Shown here: positions 7,831 to 15,571 of the stretch, in pieces
How positions within the stretch are numbered: position 1 is the first letter of the stretch
How the letters are laid out: each line of letters starts with the position of its first letter
Assembly: GCA_041320695.1 (NCBI GenBank)
Contig: JBGGOQ010000001.1
Span: 372,001-436,000, forward strand
DNA from: Caldicellulosiruptoraceae bacterium PP1
GTDB taxonomy: Bacteria > Bacillota > Thermoanaerobacteria > Caldicellulosiruptorales > Caldicellulosiruptoraceae
Direction of reading: 5' to 3'
Length of the DNA: 64,000 bases
The notes under the pieces: generated by a model
The model's database searches: none
What the model was told of the DNA's origin: nothing
What the model saw: only the letters and a program-made list of their open reading frames with translations
Program-made: the position numbers and the translations under genes

Positions 7831-8382
7831 ATTGCCGACTATTTTATTTTGTAGTTCTATAAGTAGTATTTGATATTTCTCTTGAAACTGCTGGGTAAGT
7901 TCTCTTTCTTTTTCAAATAGTGCTTTCTCTTTTTCATATTCTATGTTCTTTATGCTTTCTTTTAGCTTGCTTATTTCTTCTTCCTTTACTACCAGTAGTT
8001 TTTTTAGATTATCTATATTTTCTTTTTCTGCTTTTAGGTTGTCTAATTCTTTCTTAATTGTGCTTATTGCTTGTTGCAATTCTTGAATTAACTCATCTTT
8101 TGCTTTTAAAGTTTCTCTGTATTCTTCTTCTTTTGCTTTAGTTATATTTTCAAATCTTTCTGCCATGTTCACATATATTGTATTTATTCTATTTAGCAGT
8201 ATATTTAATTCGTTTATGTCCTCTGCTATCTCTGGTATCCTTTGTTTTGTCTTTTCTAATTGGTATAAAGAAACTAACTGCTTCATAAAGTCCTTTCCTG
8301 TTAGTCCCGATTCTTCAAGCAACTTTGCGACCTGTTCTTTTAATTCCTCTGGTATTTTTACCGACCATGTAGTATCTGACAT
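7813..8382 (-). CDS. RHH-like N-terminus plus long coiled coil
   Basis: 189 aa, ATG at 8382 after GGGGGAAAG. Residues 5-45 (WSVKIPEELKEQVAKLLEES, then GLTGKDFMKQLVSLY) look like a ribbon-helix-helix DNA-binding domain. Residues ~50-180 are a continuous heptad-rich coiled coil with many E, K, L and Q. This layout occurs in plasmid and phage DNA-binding or segregation accessory proteins; no specific family is recognised. The IscB element lies immediately upstream, between the gene and whatever preceded it, so its original promoter may be displaced. Confidence 0.6.
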   Translation of the reverse strand: MSDTTWSVKIPEELKEQVAKLLEESGLTGKDFMKQLVSLYQLEKTKQRIPEIAEDINELNILLNRINTIYVNMAERFENITKAKEEEYRETLKAKDELIQELQQAISTIKKELDNLKAEKENIDNLKKLLVVKEEEISKLKESIKNIEYEKEKALFEKERELTQQFQEKYQILLIELQNKIVGNNQANA

Positions 8383-8443
8383 TTTTACTTTCCCCCATTA
8401 GATTTACTTTTTAATAAGTCAGCAAGAACTCTTGTGACTTTAG

Positions 8444-9745
8444 TCATGAGATGAACTGCTGACAAATATAGTTATTGCTTCTGCTTAATAAAACTATCTC
8501 TTTGGGATTAATTTGTTTGTATTTCTTTGAAACCTGCAAGTAGTTCCCATCTATATCTTGAACATATACCCATTTGCCTGTAAAACCTGAAATATAACCT
8601 ATTTTGTTAATAAGGGGTATATATACTCTATCCCATAAACACCACTTCTTACTGTTAACCACTATTTCCTTTATATTCTTGTTGTTACGTTTTGCTTTTC
8701 TGTTTGGTTCTTTCCTACCTTTGCGAGGGATTTCTTCGTGTAGACTGCGTTTCTTTTTGCGAACTTGCTTTACAAAATACCATGTGTCATCCTGCCATCC
8801 TGGTTTTATCCCTGCAATTGTAATAGCATCGTTTATATGCGACTTTTCCAATCCCCATTCTTTGCGTGTTCTTCTGGTATACAGTCCAAACGTATATCTT
8901 GTAGGTGCTATCTTCTGCAACTTCGGGACAAGGTAATCTTTTAAAACATTCATGAACACTGTAGGACGAAAATCCTTGATTGTAGGTGGTTGCTTCCCAG
9001 TAAACTGCTTATAACTCATATTTCCTTTTGCTATATTATGGGCATCACAACAGCACACCAAATTTGATGGATTGTTTGTTCCTCCTCTGCTCCTTGGAAT
9101 AATGTGATCTACTGTCAATTTGCCCGAACATGGTATATCAGGTCTTAACTTGGCATAATGACATTTAAAACCATCTCTGATTTTCACATACTCCTTAACA
9201 CTGTCAAATCCTTGCATTTCTCCTTGTTGATATTCTTTCCCATATATATTAGGATTTTGTAACACTTGTGTATCAAATTGCCCTACTTCTACTTTGATTT
9301 CTGTTATCGGAATTATCTGAGCAAGTTTTTTGATGATATTGTAATGTGCCTCTACTCTTGCCCTTATAGATGGTGGTAACCATTCTTCATGTCTTTTACG
9401 GTTAAGAAATCTTGGTTTGCGATAACGTGTTTTTCTATTTCTTCTTGTTCTTCTGAGCCTTCGTCTTATTTCTATGTTTTCTTTTATGTCCTGCCTCAAC
9501 TCTACTTGTGCCTTGTAAATTATTCTGCCGTCTTCAGTTGTAACTGCTATACCAACATTTTTACTTCCTGCGTCAATTCCTGCTATACACTTCTGCTTAT
9601 ATCCGCTACTTCCATACAAAAGTTGAATCGTGAAAGGTTCTTTCTTAACCACTTTTGCTTTTCCCTGTTTCAGCAGTTTTCTTGCCTTTGAAGGTTTACA
9701 TGGCATTAATGGTTTGCCATGCTTGTTAAGTACGAACACTATCAT
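8444..9745 (-). CDS. iscB: IscB RNA-guided nuclease
   Basis: 433 aa, ATG after AAGGAGGAATACTTT. Domains in order: PLMP domain (GKPLMPCKPSKARKLL, residues ~10-26); RuvC-I with catalytic Asp (GIDAGSKNVGIAV); arginine-rich bridge helix (RRRLRRTRRNRKTRYR); RuvC-II Glu (IKVEVGQFD); HNH with DHIIPRSRGGT and HNIAKGN; RuvC-III (HINDAITIAG); and a C-terminal beta region (residues ~330-433). IscB is the ancestor of Cas9 and cuts double-stranded DNA guided by omega RNA, encoded just upstream. All catalytic residues are visible, so the enzyme is probably active. Confidence 0.93.
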   Translation of the reverse strand: MIVFVLNKHGKPLMPCKPSKARKLLKQGKAKVVKKEPFTIQLLYGSSGYKQKCIAGIDAGSKNVGIAVTTEDGRIIYKAQVELRQDIKENIEIRRRLRRTRRNRKTRYRKPRFLNRKRHEEWLPPSIRARVEAHYNIIKKLAQIIPITEIKVEVGQFDTQVLQNPNIYGKEYQQGEMQGFDSVKEYVKIRDGFKCHYAKLRPDIPCSGKLTVDHIIPRSRGGTNNPSNLVCCCDAHNIAKGNMSYKQFTGKQPPTIKDFRPTVFMNVLKDYLVPKLQKIAPTRYTFGLYTRRTRKEWGLEKSHINDAITIAGIKPGWQDDTWYFVKQVRKKKRSLHEEIPRKGRKEPNRKAKRNNKNIKEIVVNSKKWCLWDRVYIPLINKIGYISGFTGKWVYVQDIDGNYLQVSKKYKQINPKEIVLLSRSNNYICQQFIS

Positions 9746-9984
9746 AAAGTATTCCTCCTTTTGGAGTTATTTGCCCATCCCCAATGTTATTCCTGCTTGT
9801 TATGTCTACTGCACTGTCCCTACCCCACAGAACTGTTTAGCAAGTAGACGACAGAGTTTGGAACTTGGGCATCATTCCAGAGTGTCATCACAGGAATAAC
9901 GTAGCCCCGTCTGGTTTACACCAGGTGGCTGAGGGTAGTCAACCCAAGGCTCAAGCCTCCGACTTTAGTCGGGGGTAGTTGACC
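9746..9984 (-). ncRNA. IscB omega RNA scaffold
   Basis: A gene-free, G+C-rich stretch of ~240 bases directly 5' of iscB, where omega RNA is encoded in known loci. On the minus strand it opens with GGTCAACTACCCCCGACTAA and the GACTAAAGTC hairpin typical of these RNAs. Further on GGGTTGACTACCC could pair with the opening, giving the expected multi-stem or pseudoknot fold. The guide would be the ~16 bases just 5' (10000-9985, AAAACTAAATAAGAAA), which are host DNA beside the element. The 3' limit is uncertain. Confidence 0.75.
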
Positions 9985-10020
9985 TTTCTTATTTAGTTTT
10001 CCTGTTTGATATAGATACAT
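9985..10020 (-). pseudogene. Start of a small ORF interrupted by the IscB element
   Basis: AGAGGTGTTTATA-ATG (start at 10020) opens a frame MYLYQTGKLNKK that runs straight into the element's left end. The frame then reads through omega RNA sequence to an early stop. A good ribosome site with no gene body suggests a short coding sequence was split by insertion. The remainder cannot be identified with certainty beyond the right end (8400-8425). Confidence 0.4.
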
Positions 10021-10071
10021 TATAAACACCTCTTATATAAGGTTTATCTCCTATTGCTCATATTTATATAT

Positions 10072-10094
10072 AGTTTACTTGGTTTACTTTTACC
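10072..10094. promoter_or_regulatory. Third copy of the GTTTACTTG operator-like repeat
   Basis: AGTTTACTTGGTTTACTTTTA, matching units at 813-864 and 2705-2756. It lies upstream of the ribosome site at 10033 and hence of the interrupted ORF, omega RNA and iscB. Confidence 0.35.
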
Positions 10095-10149
10095 TTATAT
10101 TTATATTATATCACATATTATTATTTTTTTATTATTTTTTATAAAAAAA

Positions 10150-10172
10150 TAAGCAAGGTTTTATCCTTGCTC
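10150..10172 (-). terminator. Terminator after the gene at 10189
   Basis: GAGCAAGG paired with CCTTGCTT then ATTTTTTT on the minus strand. Confidence 0.7.
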
Positions 10173-10188
10173 TTGGGGGAGTATTGAC

Positions 10189-10686
10189 TCATTTCTCGTA
10201 TACTTCTTTTGCAAGTTCTGTATCAAACATGGATATAGCTATAAAAATAAATACGAAATACAGGAAAAACAATACTATTGGTATTATTATTGCCTCTTTG
10301 CTTGCTTGACTGGTTATGTCTTGTGTTATTGAGTTGTTATTAAATGGTTTTGCTCTTTGAATCCATTTTTCAATTTGTTTGCTTATTAAGCTATATGTCA
10401 TTTCGTTTTTATACCCTGTTATCTTTATTTTGTATCGATTTGTAAATTTATCATCAAATACATATAGATAATTCTTATCCTTATAGAAATAATAACTATT
10501 ATTGTTGACATTAATTATGCCTTTTTTAACTTCCAATTCTTTTGTGTTTGTTATCGCATTATACATAGATATTGAATATTTTTCACAATTTTCTGTTTTT
10601 CCATCATTATATATTTTAACAATAGCAAAAGTATATGCTATTGTTATCACAATAAATGTGATTATAACAATTAGTTTTGCTTTCAC
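10189..10686 (-). CDS. Two-TM membrane protein of unknown function
   Basis: 165 aa from GTG 10686, preceded by AAGGAG. A hydrophobic helix spans residues 4-22 (LIVIITFIVITIAYTFAIV) and a second spans residues ~133-155 (IPIVLFFLYFVFIFIAI). The ~100 residues between are polar with many N, K and Y and should face the outside. No family is recognised. It is last in a run with the 80-aa gene, the HD-domain gene and the cell-wall hydrolase, so a place in the conjugation envelope machinery is plausible but unproven. Confidence 0.5.
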   Translation of the reverse strand: MKAKLIVIITFIVITIAYTFAIVKIYNDGKTENCEKYSISMYNAITNTKELEVKKGIINVNNNSYYFYKDKNYLYVFDDKFTNRYKIKITGYKNEMTYSLISKQIEKWIQRAKPFNNNSITQDITSQASKEAIIIPIVLFFLYFVFIFIAISMFDTELAKEVYEK

Positions 10687-10690
10687 ATTA

Positions 10691-10933
10691 TCACATCTCC
10701 TTCTCTTTTTGCTGTTTCTCCTTTAACTGAATTAATTTCCCTACAAGTGGAGTTACAATCCCTAAAGATATATCTGAATACTGGAAACACTCCTTATAGT
10801 GAGCAAAACTTACTACAAAAAAATTTCTGTATTTAGCTGTTACTATCCCTATTTTTGTTGTTGTGCCTTCTTTCTTCCCTTGCTTTCCCTTGTTTCTTTC
10901 TTGTATTCTAACCTTCTGCCCGAGCCTTAACAT
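10691..10933 (-). CDS. Small basic conserved protein
   Basis: 80 aa from ATG 10933, preceded by AAAGGG. The N-terminus is basic (LGQKVRIQERNKGKQGKK). The core GIVTAKYRNFFVVSFAHYKE then CFQYSDI resembles short beta-barrel proteins common in clostridial phages and mobile elements, where a similar YRESFSYADL motif occurs (from memory, not searched). Function unknown. It overlaps the end of the HD-domain gene by 26 bases and is followed within 5 bases by the membrane-protein gene, so the three are one transcript. Confidence 0.5.
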   Translation of the reverse strand: MLRLGQKVRIQERNKGKQGKKEGTTTKIGIVTAKYRNFFVVSFAHYKECFQYSDISLGIVTPLVGKLIQLKEKQQKEKEM

Positions 10934-11456
10934 TTTCACACGCCCTTTGTTGTTTTTTGTCGAATATTGTTTTTTCTAATGCATATAATAATTTTTGTTC
11001 ATAAATGTTAAGCGTATATAATTCTTCTAATGCTTGCTCTTTTGTCTTTGGCTTCTTATAATACCTTGCAAAAGATGTCATCGCTTCAAACTTATCTGCA
11101 ATTGATATTATTTGAACATTAATTGCTTGACTTTGTGTATCGTTGTGATGATTCAAAGCTATATGTGCGTATTCCTTTAAGTTTAGAGTTGTTAATATCA
11201 TACTTCCATAATAAGTATGGTTTTTTATTATTTGGAGTTCTTCACTTGTCAACTGTATAGATTTGTCTAATAAGCTGTTGGGAAGTAATATTTTCCCTAC
11301 ATCATGCAAAAGACCTGCTGTATAAAAATAATGGCAGTCATATTCCAATTTTTCTGCCATAAGTGAAGATAACATTGCTACATTTAGCGAATGAGTGAGA
11401 AGTGTAGGGTTCTTCTCACTCATTAATTGTATTAATATGCTTATGCTTTCGTCCAT
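10908..11456 (-). CDS. HD-domain phosphohydrolase
   Basis: 182 aa. Metal-ligand motifs are clear: H near residue 22 (THSLNVAMLSSLMAEKL), HD in AGLLHDVGKILLPN, H in NHTYYGSMIL, HH in ALNHHND, and D in IISIADKFEAMTS. The order matches HD-GYP-like domains, and KPKTKEQALEELY fits the family end, but the GYP tripeptide after HH is missing. Hydrolysis of cyclic-di-GMP is therefore doubtful; another nucleotide substrate is possible. It lies directly after the cell-wall hydrolase gene (14-base gap). Confidence 0.75.
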   Translation of the reverse strand: MDESISILIQLMSEKNPTLLTHSLNVAMLSSLMAEKLEYDCHYFYTAGLLHDVGKILLPNSLLDKSIQLTSEELQIIKNHTYYGSMILTTLNLKEYAHIALNHHNDTQSQAINVQIISIADKFEAMTSFARYYKKPKTKEQALEELYTLNIYEQKLLYALEKTIFDKKQQRACENVKARAEG

Positions 11457-11470
11457 TTCTGCACCTCAAT

Positions 11471-13441
11471 TCATTGCAAAGTTGGTAATACGCTTAATGG
11501 ATCAACATATACCCCATTTAACTTTGTTCCAAAATGCAAGTGGTTACCTGTTGACGCACCTGTTGAGTCAGTCCCACCTAATATTTCACCTTCTTTAACT
11601 TGTTTTCCTACTTGCACATCTATCTTGGATAGATGGCAATAGATAAACTCATAATTACCACTTTTAAGTATAACTGTTAGTCCTCCACCTCCCCAGTTGC
11701 CAGCATGAGTGATTACACCGTCAGCTACCGCAAATATTGGTTCTCCATAGCCTGTTGCTATGTCAATGCCATTATGCATTTTCCATGTATTATATACAGG
11801 GTGGAATCTCATTCCAAATGGACTGGTTATGTGTATTTCCCCTGCTATTGGTTTTGCTGTTCCACTTGCCATGAATGTATCTATGTTCCTATATGTTTGT
11901 GCTGTTTCGACTACTTTTGCCCCATAGGTTCTTCGACAATATTCGACATCATTTATTCCCCAATAATGAGCCAATGCAGGCATTATTTCATCTTTCCAAC
12001 CTTCACCTTGCCAATCTATTTGTTCTGGGTTTTTATTGCTCCATTTTTGAATATAACCAGATAAAAGGTGTGTTCCTGCAAGAATTTGTGCTTCTGGGTT
12101 GTCCCTGTCTGCAACCACATCAAAACCAAGCTTTGGTGCTATTGCTTCCCAGTTGAATGGTTGAAGTTGCATAAGCCCATAGCACCCAACATTTGAGGTT
12201 GCATGTATGTTGAAAGAGCTTTCTCTAAATGCTATTGCTCCCAGTAACCAATATGGAATATTATATCTTTGTTCTGCTTCTTTGAAAAAAGGTAATAATT
12301 GTGCTGGTATATATGCTGATGAGGTAAATCCTGCCACATTTTCATAGTCGTTTATCTCTGAAAATACCCAATCAGCGTTCCTTTGCCCATTGATATAACT
12401 TTGTGCGTTGTTTACTATCATAGCTTTAACCATTGCAATATCTTCATCTTTATTTTCTTCTTTTATCATATCTTCAAGTCTTGTATAGTCTTTGCTATTC
12501 AAAGATTTAAATTCATCTTGAACAGGTATTATTTCGCTTACTTCGTTTATTTCTTCCGAAACAACATAAGGTTGATATTCATTTGTAGTGCAATTTTCTA
12601 CTATAATAGACGAGTTATAGCTTGGTTTTGTTCCATTTGTTGTTTTCTGTGGATCATTTTTTGATATGATTTCTTGTGTAGTTGACTTTACATATTGCTT
12701 GTCCTCTACCTTTTCATTTAGAAAAGTTGAGGATTTACTTTTAGGCTGATTATTCTCATAATAATCTGTTGATTTCTGCATTTTATAAGTTATATCATAG
12801 GTATTCTTTATTGTATCTGCTTTTGTTAATAGGTATATAGGCTCTACATCTGTTACTTTTATTTTTTCAGTCCATCTTTCAATGGTTGTTACTGTTGTTG
12901 GACTTGGTAAATAAACGCTATATACTGTTGCGTCAACACCTTCTTTTAATGAATATGAATACTGTTTTGTTATTATTTTCTCATAGGTTACTGTTTTAAT
13001 TGTTTCTACTTGCCTACGATTTTTTATATATTCCCATTCAGGCTTCATTTTTTCTGCTATTGTTGATAGCTTTCTTTTTATACTCTCTAATGTTTGTTCT
13101 TCGCTTTCATTCAACTGCAGATATTTGTAATATGAATTAATAAGTGCCGAATTTAAAGAGAGTTCCTCATCAGTTCCGTAATAATCAAGCATAGATCCGT
13201 TTACTTCTCTTGCTTTGTCAATTGAATATTGTATCAGCTTTTGATTATCTTCTTTTGATAAAGTATCTGCAATTGCACCATCTTCAAGAAAACTTTGTAA
13301 TGTAGCTGTTATTAATAAGACTATAAATAATATTGCTACTATTGGTATCCAGTAAGGAGCTGTTTTTAACAAAAGATTTTTAACTTTTTTCTTCGCATAG
13401 TTTTTGGCTTTACTTTTTGCATAGTTCTTAACTCTGCTCAA
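11471..13441 (-). CDS. Bifunctional peptidoglycan hydrolase: lytic transglycosylase plus M23 endopeptidase
   Basis: About 656 aa from TTG 13441, chosen because GAGGTG lies 6 bases upstream; GTG 13450 is the alternative. A basic N-terminus and one TM helix (residues ~30-52) anchor it. Residues ~50-380 are a long extracellular region. Then comes an SLT-type transglycosylase: FRESSFN with catalytic Glu, then GCYGLMQLQP. The end is an M23/LytM domain with H and D zinc ligands (MHNGIDIATGYG) and HLHFG. This is the VirB1/CwlT-type enzyme that opens the wall for the conjugation channel, or for the pilus encoded upstream. Confidence 0.85.
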   Translation of the reverse strand: MSRVKNYAKSKAKNYAKKKVKNLLLKTAPYWIPIVAILFIVLLITATLQSFLEDGAIADTLSKEDNQKLIQYSIDKAREVNGSMLDYYGTDEELSLNSALINSYYKYLQLNESEEQTLESIKRKLSTIAEKMKPEWEYIKNRRQVETIKTVTYEKIITKQYSYSLKEGVDATVYSVYLPSPTTVTTIERWTEKIKVTDVEPIYLLTKADTIKNTYDITYKMQKSTDYYENNQPKSKSSTFLNEKVEDKQYVKSTTQEIISKNDPQKTTNGTKPSYNSSIIVENCTTNEYQPYVVSEEINEVSEIIPVQDEFKSLNSKDYTRLEDMIKEENKDEDIAMVKAMIVNNAQSYINGQRNADWVFSEINDYENVAGFTSSAYIPAQLLPFFKEAEQRYNIPYWLLGAIAFRESSFNIHATSNVGCYGLMQLQPFNWEAIAPKLGFDVVADRDNPEAQILAGTHLLSGYIQKWSNKNPEQIDWQGEGWKDEIMPALAHYWGINDVEYCRRTYGAKVVETAQTYRNIDTFMASGTAKPIAGEIHITSPFGMRFHPVYNTWKMHNGIDIATGYGEPIFAVADGVITHAGNWGGGGLTVILKSGNYEFIYCHLSKIDVQVGKQVKEGEILGGTDSTGASTGNHLHFGTKLNGVYVDPLSVLPTLQ

Positions 13442-13468
13442 TAGCAACACCTCATTATAGTTTTATAC

Positions 13469-13481
13469 AAATAGAGGGGCA
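13469..13481 (-). repeat. 3' arm of 13-bp inverted repeat around the Pro-rich peptide gene
   Basis: AAATAGAGGGGCA on the plus strand; the exact reverse complement is at 13683-13695. In the minus-strand mRNA it is the 3' UTR pairing with the 5' leader. Confidence 0.55.
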
Positions 13482-13490
13482 GTTAAGGGT

Positions 13491-13658
13491 CTAAGCTATA
13501 AAAATATTAATTGGATTTGGTTTAACTGGTTTAACTGGTTTGATAATAGGTGGCTTGTTTGGTATTTCTGGTATTTTTACCGGTACTGCAAAAGCTATTG
13601 ATGTTATTGCAAATATCGTGATAAGCCCTAATGTTATCATTCTTATTATTTTTTTCAT
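13491..13658 (-). CDS. Small secreted proline-rich peptide
   Basis: 55 aa from ATG 13658, preceded by AAGGAGGAATAAGAG. Signal peptide MKKIIRMITLGLITIFAITS with an AFA cleavage site, leaving a ~31-residue mature peptide built of Pro/Lys/Ile repeats (PNKPPIIKPVKPVKPNP). Too short for many gene finders. It precedes the wall hydrolase gene. A 13-bp perfect inverted repeat brackets the gene. The proline-rich tail may sit in the wall; function unknown. Confidence 0.6.
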   Translation of the reverse strand: MKKIIRMITLGLITIFAITSIAFAVPVKIPEIPNKPPIIKPVKPVKPNPINIFIA

Positions 13659-13682
13659 CTCTTATTCCTCCTTATCTCTTTT

Positions 13683-13695
13683 TGCCCCTCTATTT
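13683..13695 (-). repeat. 5' arm of 13-bp inverted repeat around the Pro-rich peptide gene
   Basis: TGCCCCTCTATTT on the plus strand, complementary to 13469-13481; lies ~25 bases upstream of the peptide's start codon. Confidence 0.55.
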
Positions 13696-13704
13696 TCTAC
13701 AATG

Positions 13705-13830
13705 TTAGTTTAAGTAGGAGATACCAAAAAATTTATATGCTAATCTGCAATATTCTAATGCTTTTTGATAGTTCTCCTTAGGATTACCCCTGTATGGTGA
13801 GCAAATATATACTGGCTTTCTATATTGCAT
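13705..13830 (-). pseudogene. Truncated DUF4406/DUF7768-like protein (N-terminal fragment)
   Basis: 41 codons from ATG 13830, preceded by AAAAGGAT. The sequence KPVYICSPYRGNPKENYQKA then LEYCRLAYKFFG closely resembles the start of nucleoside 2-deoxyribosyltransferase-like proteins (KPxVYICSPYRG), which normally continue for 60-100 more residues. Here a stop follows at ISYLN. The rest is not found downstream, so this looks like the remnant of a deletion. Confidence 0.5.
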
Positions 13831-13850
13831 ATCCTTTTACACCTCATTTT

Positions 13851-14219
13851 TTATCGTTTCAAAATAGAAAAATTTATTTTGAAATCTTTTCCCCCACAGA
13901 AAGAACAATGAAGATTTTTAACGTCTTTTTCGCTTATAACAACAATATTGTTTTTACAATTAATGCATTGCAGTGAAATAACGTTACATTCGCTAATATC
14001 AATATTTTCTTCTAAATATGATAAGGCTAATTTCTTCCTTGCCATTTTAATATTTTCTTTTTCAATTTCTTCACAATCAATTTCATGCCCACAAAGTGAA
14101 CATCTTGCTATTTTTCCTATAAACTCTATTGTTTTGCCATCAATATTAAGTTTAATATTTTCGTCTTTTATTTCATATTCAACATCTTTGTCGCAAAAAT
14201 AGCAGTATTTCTTTTGCAC
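13851..14219 (-). CDS. Double zinc-ribbon protein, YgiT-like N-terminus
   Basis: 122 aa from GTG 14219 after GGAGGTG. Four metal-binding pairs are visible: CYFC (6-9), CSLC (~40-43), CINC (~85-88) and CSFC (~105-108). The first two pairs frame a region like YgiT/MqsA zinc domains (YEIKDENIKLNIDGKTIEF). The second two form a further zinc ribbon. No toxin gene is adjacent; the neighbours are SSB and the truncated DUF4406 gene. A DNA-binding or antitoxin-derived role is possible. Not assigned. Confidence 0.55.
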   Translation of the reverse strand: MQKKYCYFCDKDVEYEIKDENIKLNIDGKTIEFIGKIARCSLCGHEIDCEEIEKENIKMARKKLALSYLEENIDISECNVISLQCINCKNNIVVISEKDVKNLHCSFCGGKDFKINFSILKR

Positions 14220-14240
14220 TTATTTCACCTCCAATAAACA

Positions 14241-14270
14241 AAAAAGCAGGGAATTAAAACCCTGCTTTAA
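14241..14270 (-). terminator. Terminator of the pilus/SSB transcript
   Basis: AAAGCAGGG paired with CCCTGCTTT and a U-tail on the minus strand, overlapping the SSB stop. Confidence 0.75.
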
Positions 14271-14680
14271 ATATCAAAAGGCAATTCATCTTCCGACACT
14301 TCTTCAAATCCTTCTGGTATATCATCATTTGATTGTAATTGTTCATGAGCTGTTTCAGAGTGTTCTTCAAGCTTTTTCCCACCTGCAAAGTTAAAAGACT
14401 CAATTATAAATACTACTGTATTGTATTCTTCACCAGAAGCTGTTTTTCTTTTTGTATTAACTGCCTTTGCTTCAACAAGTATTGGCTTGCCTTTGTTAAA
14501 GTATTTTTGTATTGCTTCCCCTGTCTTTCCAAATGCAATGCATGTTAGAAAATCAACCTTCTTTTCCCCATTTACAATCCTGTTAATTGCTATTGTTATT
14601 CTTATAAGTTTTTTACCATTTTGTGTGTCATAGCTTTCTGGATCTCTTACAAGGTTGCCAAGAAATATACACTTGTTCAT
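14267..14680 (-). CDS. ssb: Single-stranded DNA-binding protein
   Basis: 137 aa. OB-fold start MNKCIFLGNLVRDPE then RITIAINRI, DFLTCIAFGKTGEAIQKY and KGKPILVEA are all SSB hallmarks. The acidic C-terminal tip ends in DELPFDI, close to the DDDIPF tail that binds replication proteins. The linker is short. It coats single-stranded DNA, probably the transferred strand or replicating element DNA. It is placed at the end of the pilus operon, 12 bases after the CpaB-like gene. Confidence 0.93.
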   Translation of the reverse strand: MNKCIFLGNLVRDPESYDTQNGKKLIRITIAINRIVNGEKKVDFLTCIAFGKTGEAIQKYFNKGKPILVEAKAVNTKRKTASGEEYNTVVFIIESFNFAGGKKLEEHSETAHEQLQSNDDIPEGFEEVSEDELPFDI

Positions 14681-14692
14681 AATATACCCTCC

Positions 14693-15325
14693 TTATTCTT
14701 TCTTAATTACAACGAACGTTCCTTCTTTTTCTTTCTCTTTTATTGCTTTTATTTTTTCTTTATCGCCTCCAACTTCAATATAACTTATTCCTATTGGTTG
14801 ATAATTGTTTTGTTGTTGTTGTTTTTGTATTTCTTCTGCTGTCCTAAATCCTGCGTCATACATATTAAACACGCGAACATTGTCAATGTATTCAGATTTT
14901 GCAGGCTTTTCGGTTTTTTTTTCAGGCATATATAATAATTTTATATTCTCATATTTCTCTATAAACGAAATTGGGAACACTTCTACTTTAACTATTGTTG
15001 CATACTCATTATATGCACTTATATATACTCGGTCTAACAATTTATTTTTTATTATAGGTTCACCTCTTAAAATATCATAAGGGGCATATTTACCTATTAC
15101 TTCGTTAGGATTTCTTACTGCTGGAATAACGCAAGGCTTTGTTACATTTGTTATTGCCAGTTTATCTATTGTTATTTTTTCTCCTTTTTTTATATCTGTT
15201 CCAGCTATTATTATTGTTTCAATTGAGTTTTTTGTTTTTTCTTGAAATAACTGATATTCACCAATAATTATTATCCCAGCTATCATTACCCCCACTATTG
15301 CAAATATGATTTTTTTTAGTTTCAT
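14693..15325 (-). CDS. cpaB: CpaB-like SAF-domain pilus assembly protein
   Basis: 210 aa. N-terminal TM helix (residues 5-25). The SAF domain is recognisable: VIAGTDIKKGEKIT-like segment (IIIAGTDIKKGEKITIDKLA) and GKYAPYDILRGEPIIKNKL. CpaB/RcpC proteins bear this domain and are found with Tad/Flp pili, where they sit outside the membrane and influence pilin assembly. Residues 140-200 are K/E/Q-rich. It belongs to the same minus-strand operon as the prepilin peptidase and TadABC, and is the last pilus gene before ssb. Confidence 0.7.
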   Translation of the reverse strand: MKLKKIIFAIVGVMIAGIIIIGEYQLFQEKTKNSIETIIIAGTDIKKGEKITIDKLAITNVTKPCVIPAVRNPNEVIGKYAPYDILRGEPIIKNKLLDRVYISAYNEYATIVKVEVFPISFIEKYENIKLLYMPEKKTEKPAKSEYIDNVRVFNMYDAGFRTAEEIQKQQQQNNYQPIGISYIEVGGDKEKIKAIKEKEKEGTFVVIKKE

Positions 15326-15339
15326 TTTTATCCCCTCTT

Positions 15340-15543
15340 TTAATTTAGTTGAACTCCCATTTGTTCTTTCATTCTGTCATCAATGGTTTTTATTAATTTA
15401 TCTGCTGTTATTGAACAACCAGTAATAGATGGCATTACTGCCATTGTTACAAATAACATTAAAAAGGCAGACCCAATTATTTCTGACATGCCTCTATTAT
15501 CCTTTAATATTTCAATAATTCTTATTAATATTTTTTTTAGCAA
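15340..15543 (-). CDS. Flp-like pilin or pseudopilin (RGMSEIIG family)
   Basis: 67 aa. A charged N-terminus ends in DNRG-MSEIIGSAFLML, followed by a hydrophobic helix and a short polar tail with one Cys. The Gly-before-hydrophobic-helix layout with an early Glu is that of prepilins cleaved by A24 peptidases. The Glu is at +3 of the putative cut rather than the classical +5. Paralogs at 17213 and 17490 share the motif; this one has a different tail (KLIKTIDDRMKEQMG), so it may be a minor pilin. Confidence 0.6.
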   Translation of the reverse strand: MLKKILIRIIEILKDNRGMSEIIGSAFLMLFVTMAVMPSITGCSITADKLIKTIDDRMKEQMGVQLN

Positions 15544-15571
15544 ATTATATACACCTCCTTATAAAATAAAA

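Larger units (their letters stand above)
8425..9984 (-). mobile_element. IscB element (IS200/IS605-like, no transposase)
   Basis: Boundaries are approximate. The right end after iscB has a TGACTAAAGTCA hairpin near 8435-8446 and AAGAGTTCTTGC. The left end holds the CCCCCGACTAAAGTCGGAGG hairpin of the omega RNA (about 9957-9976). The GACTAAAGTC core is shared by both ends, as in IS200/IS605-related elements. No tnpA lies inside, so movement would need a transposase in trans. The segment is visibly richer in G+C than its surroundings. Confidence 0.7.
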
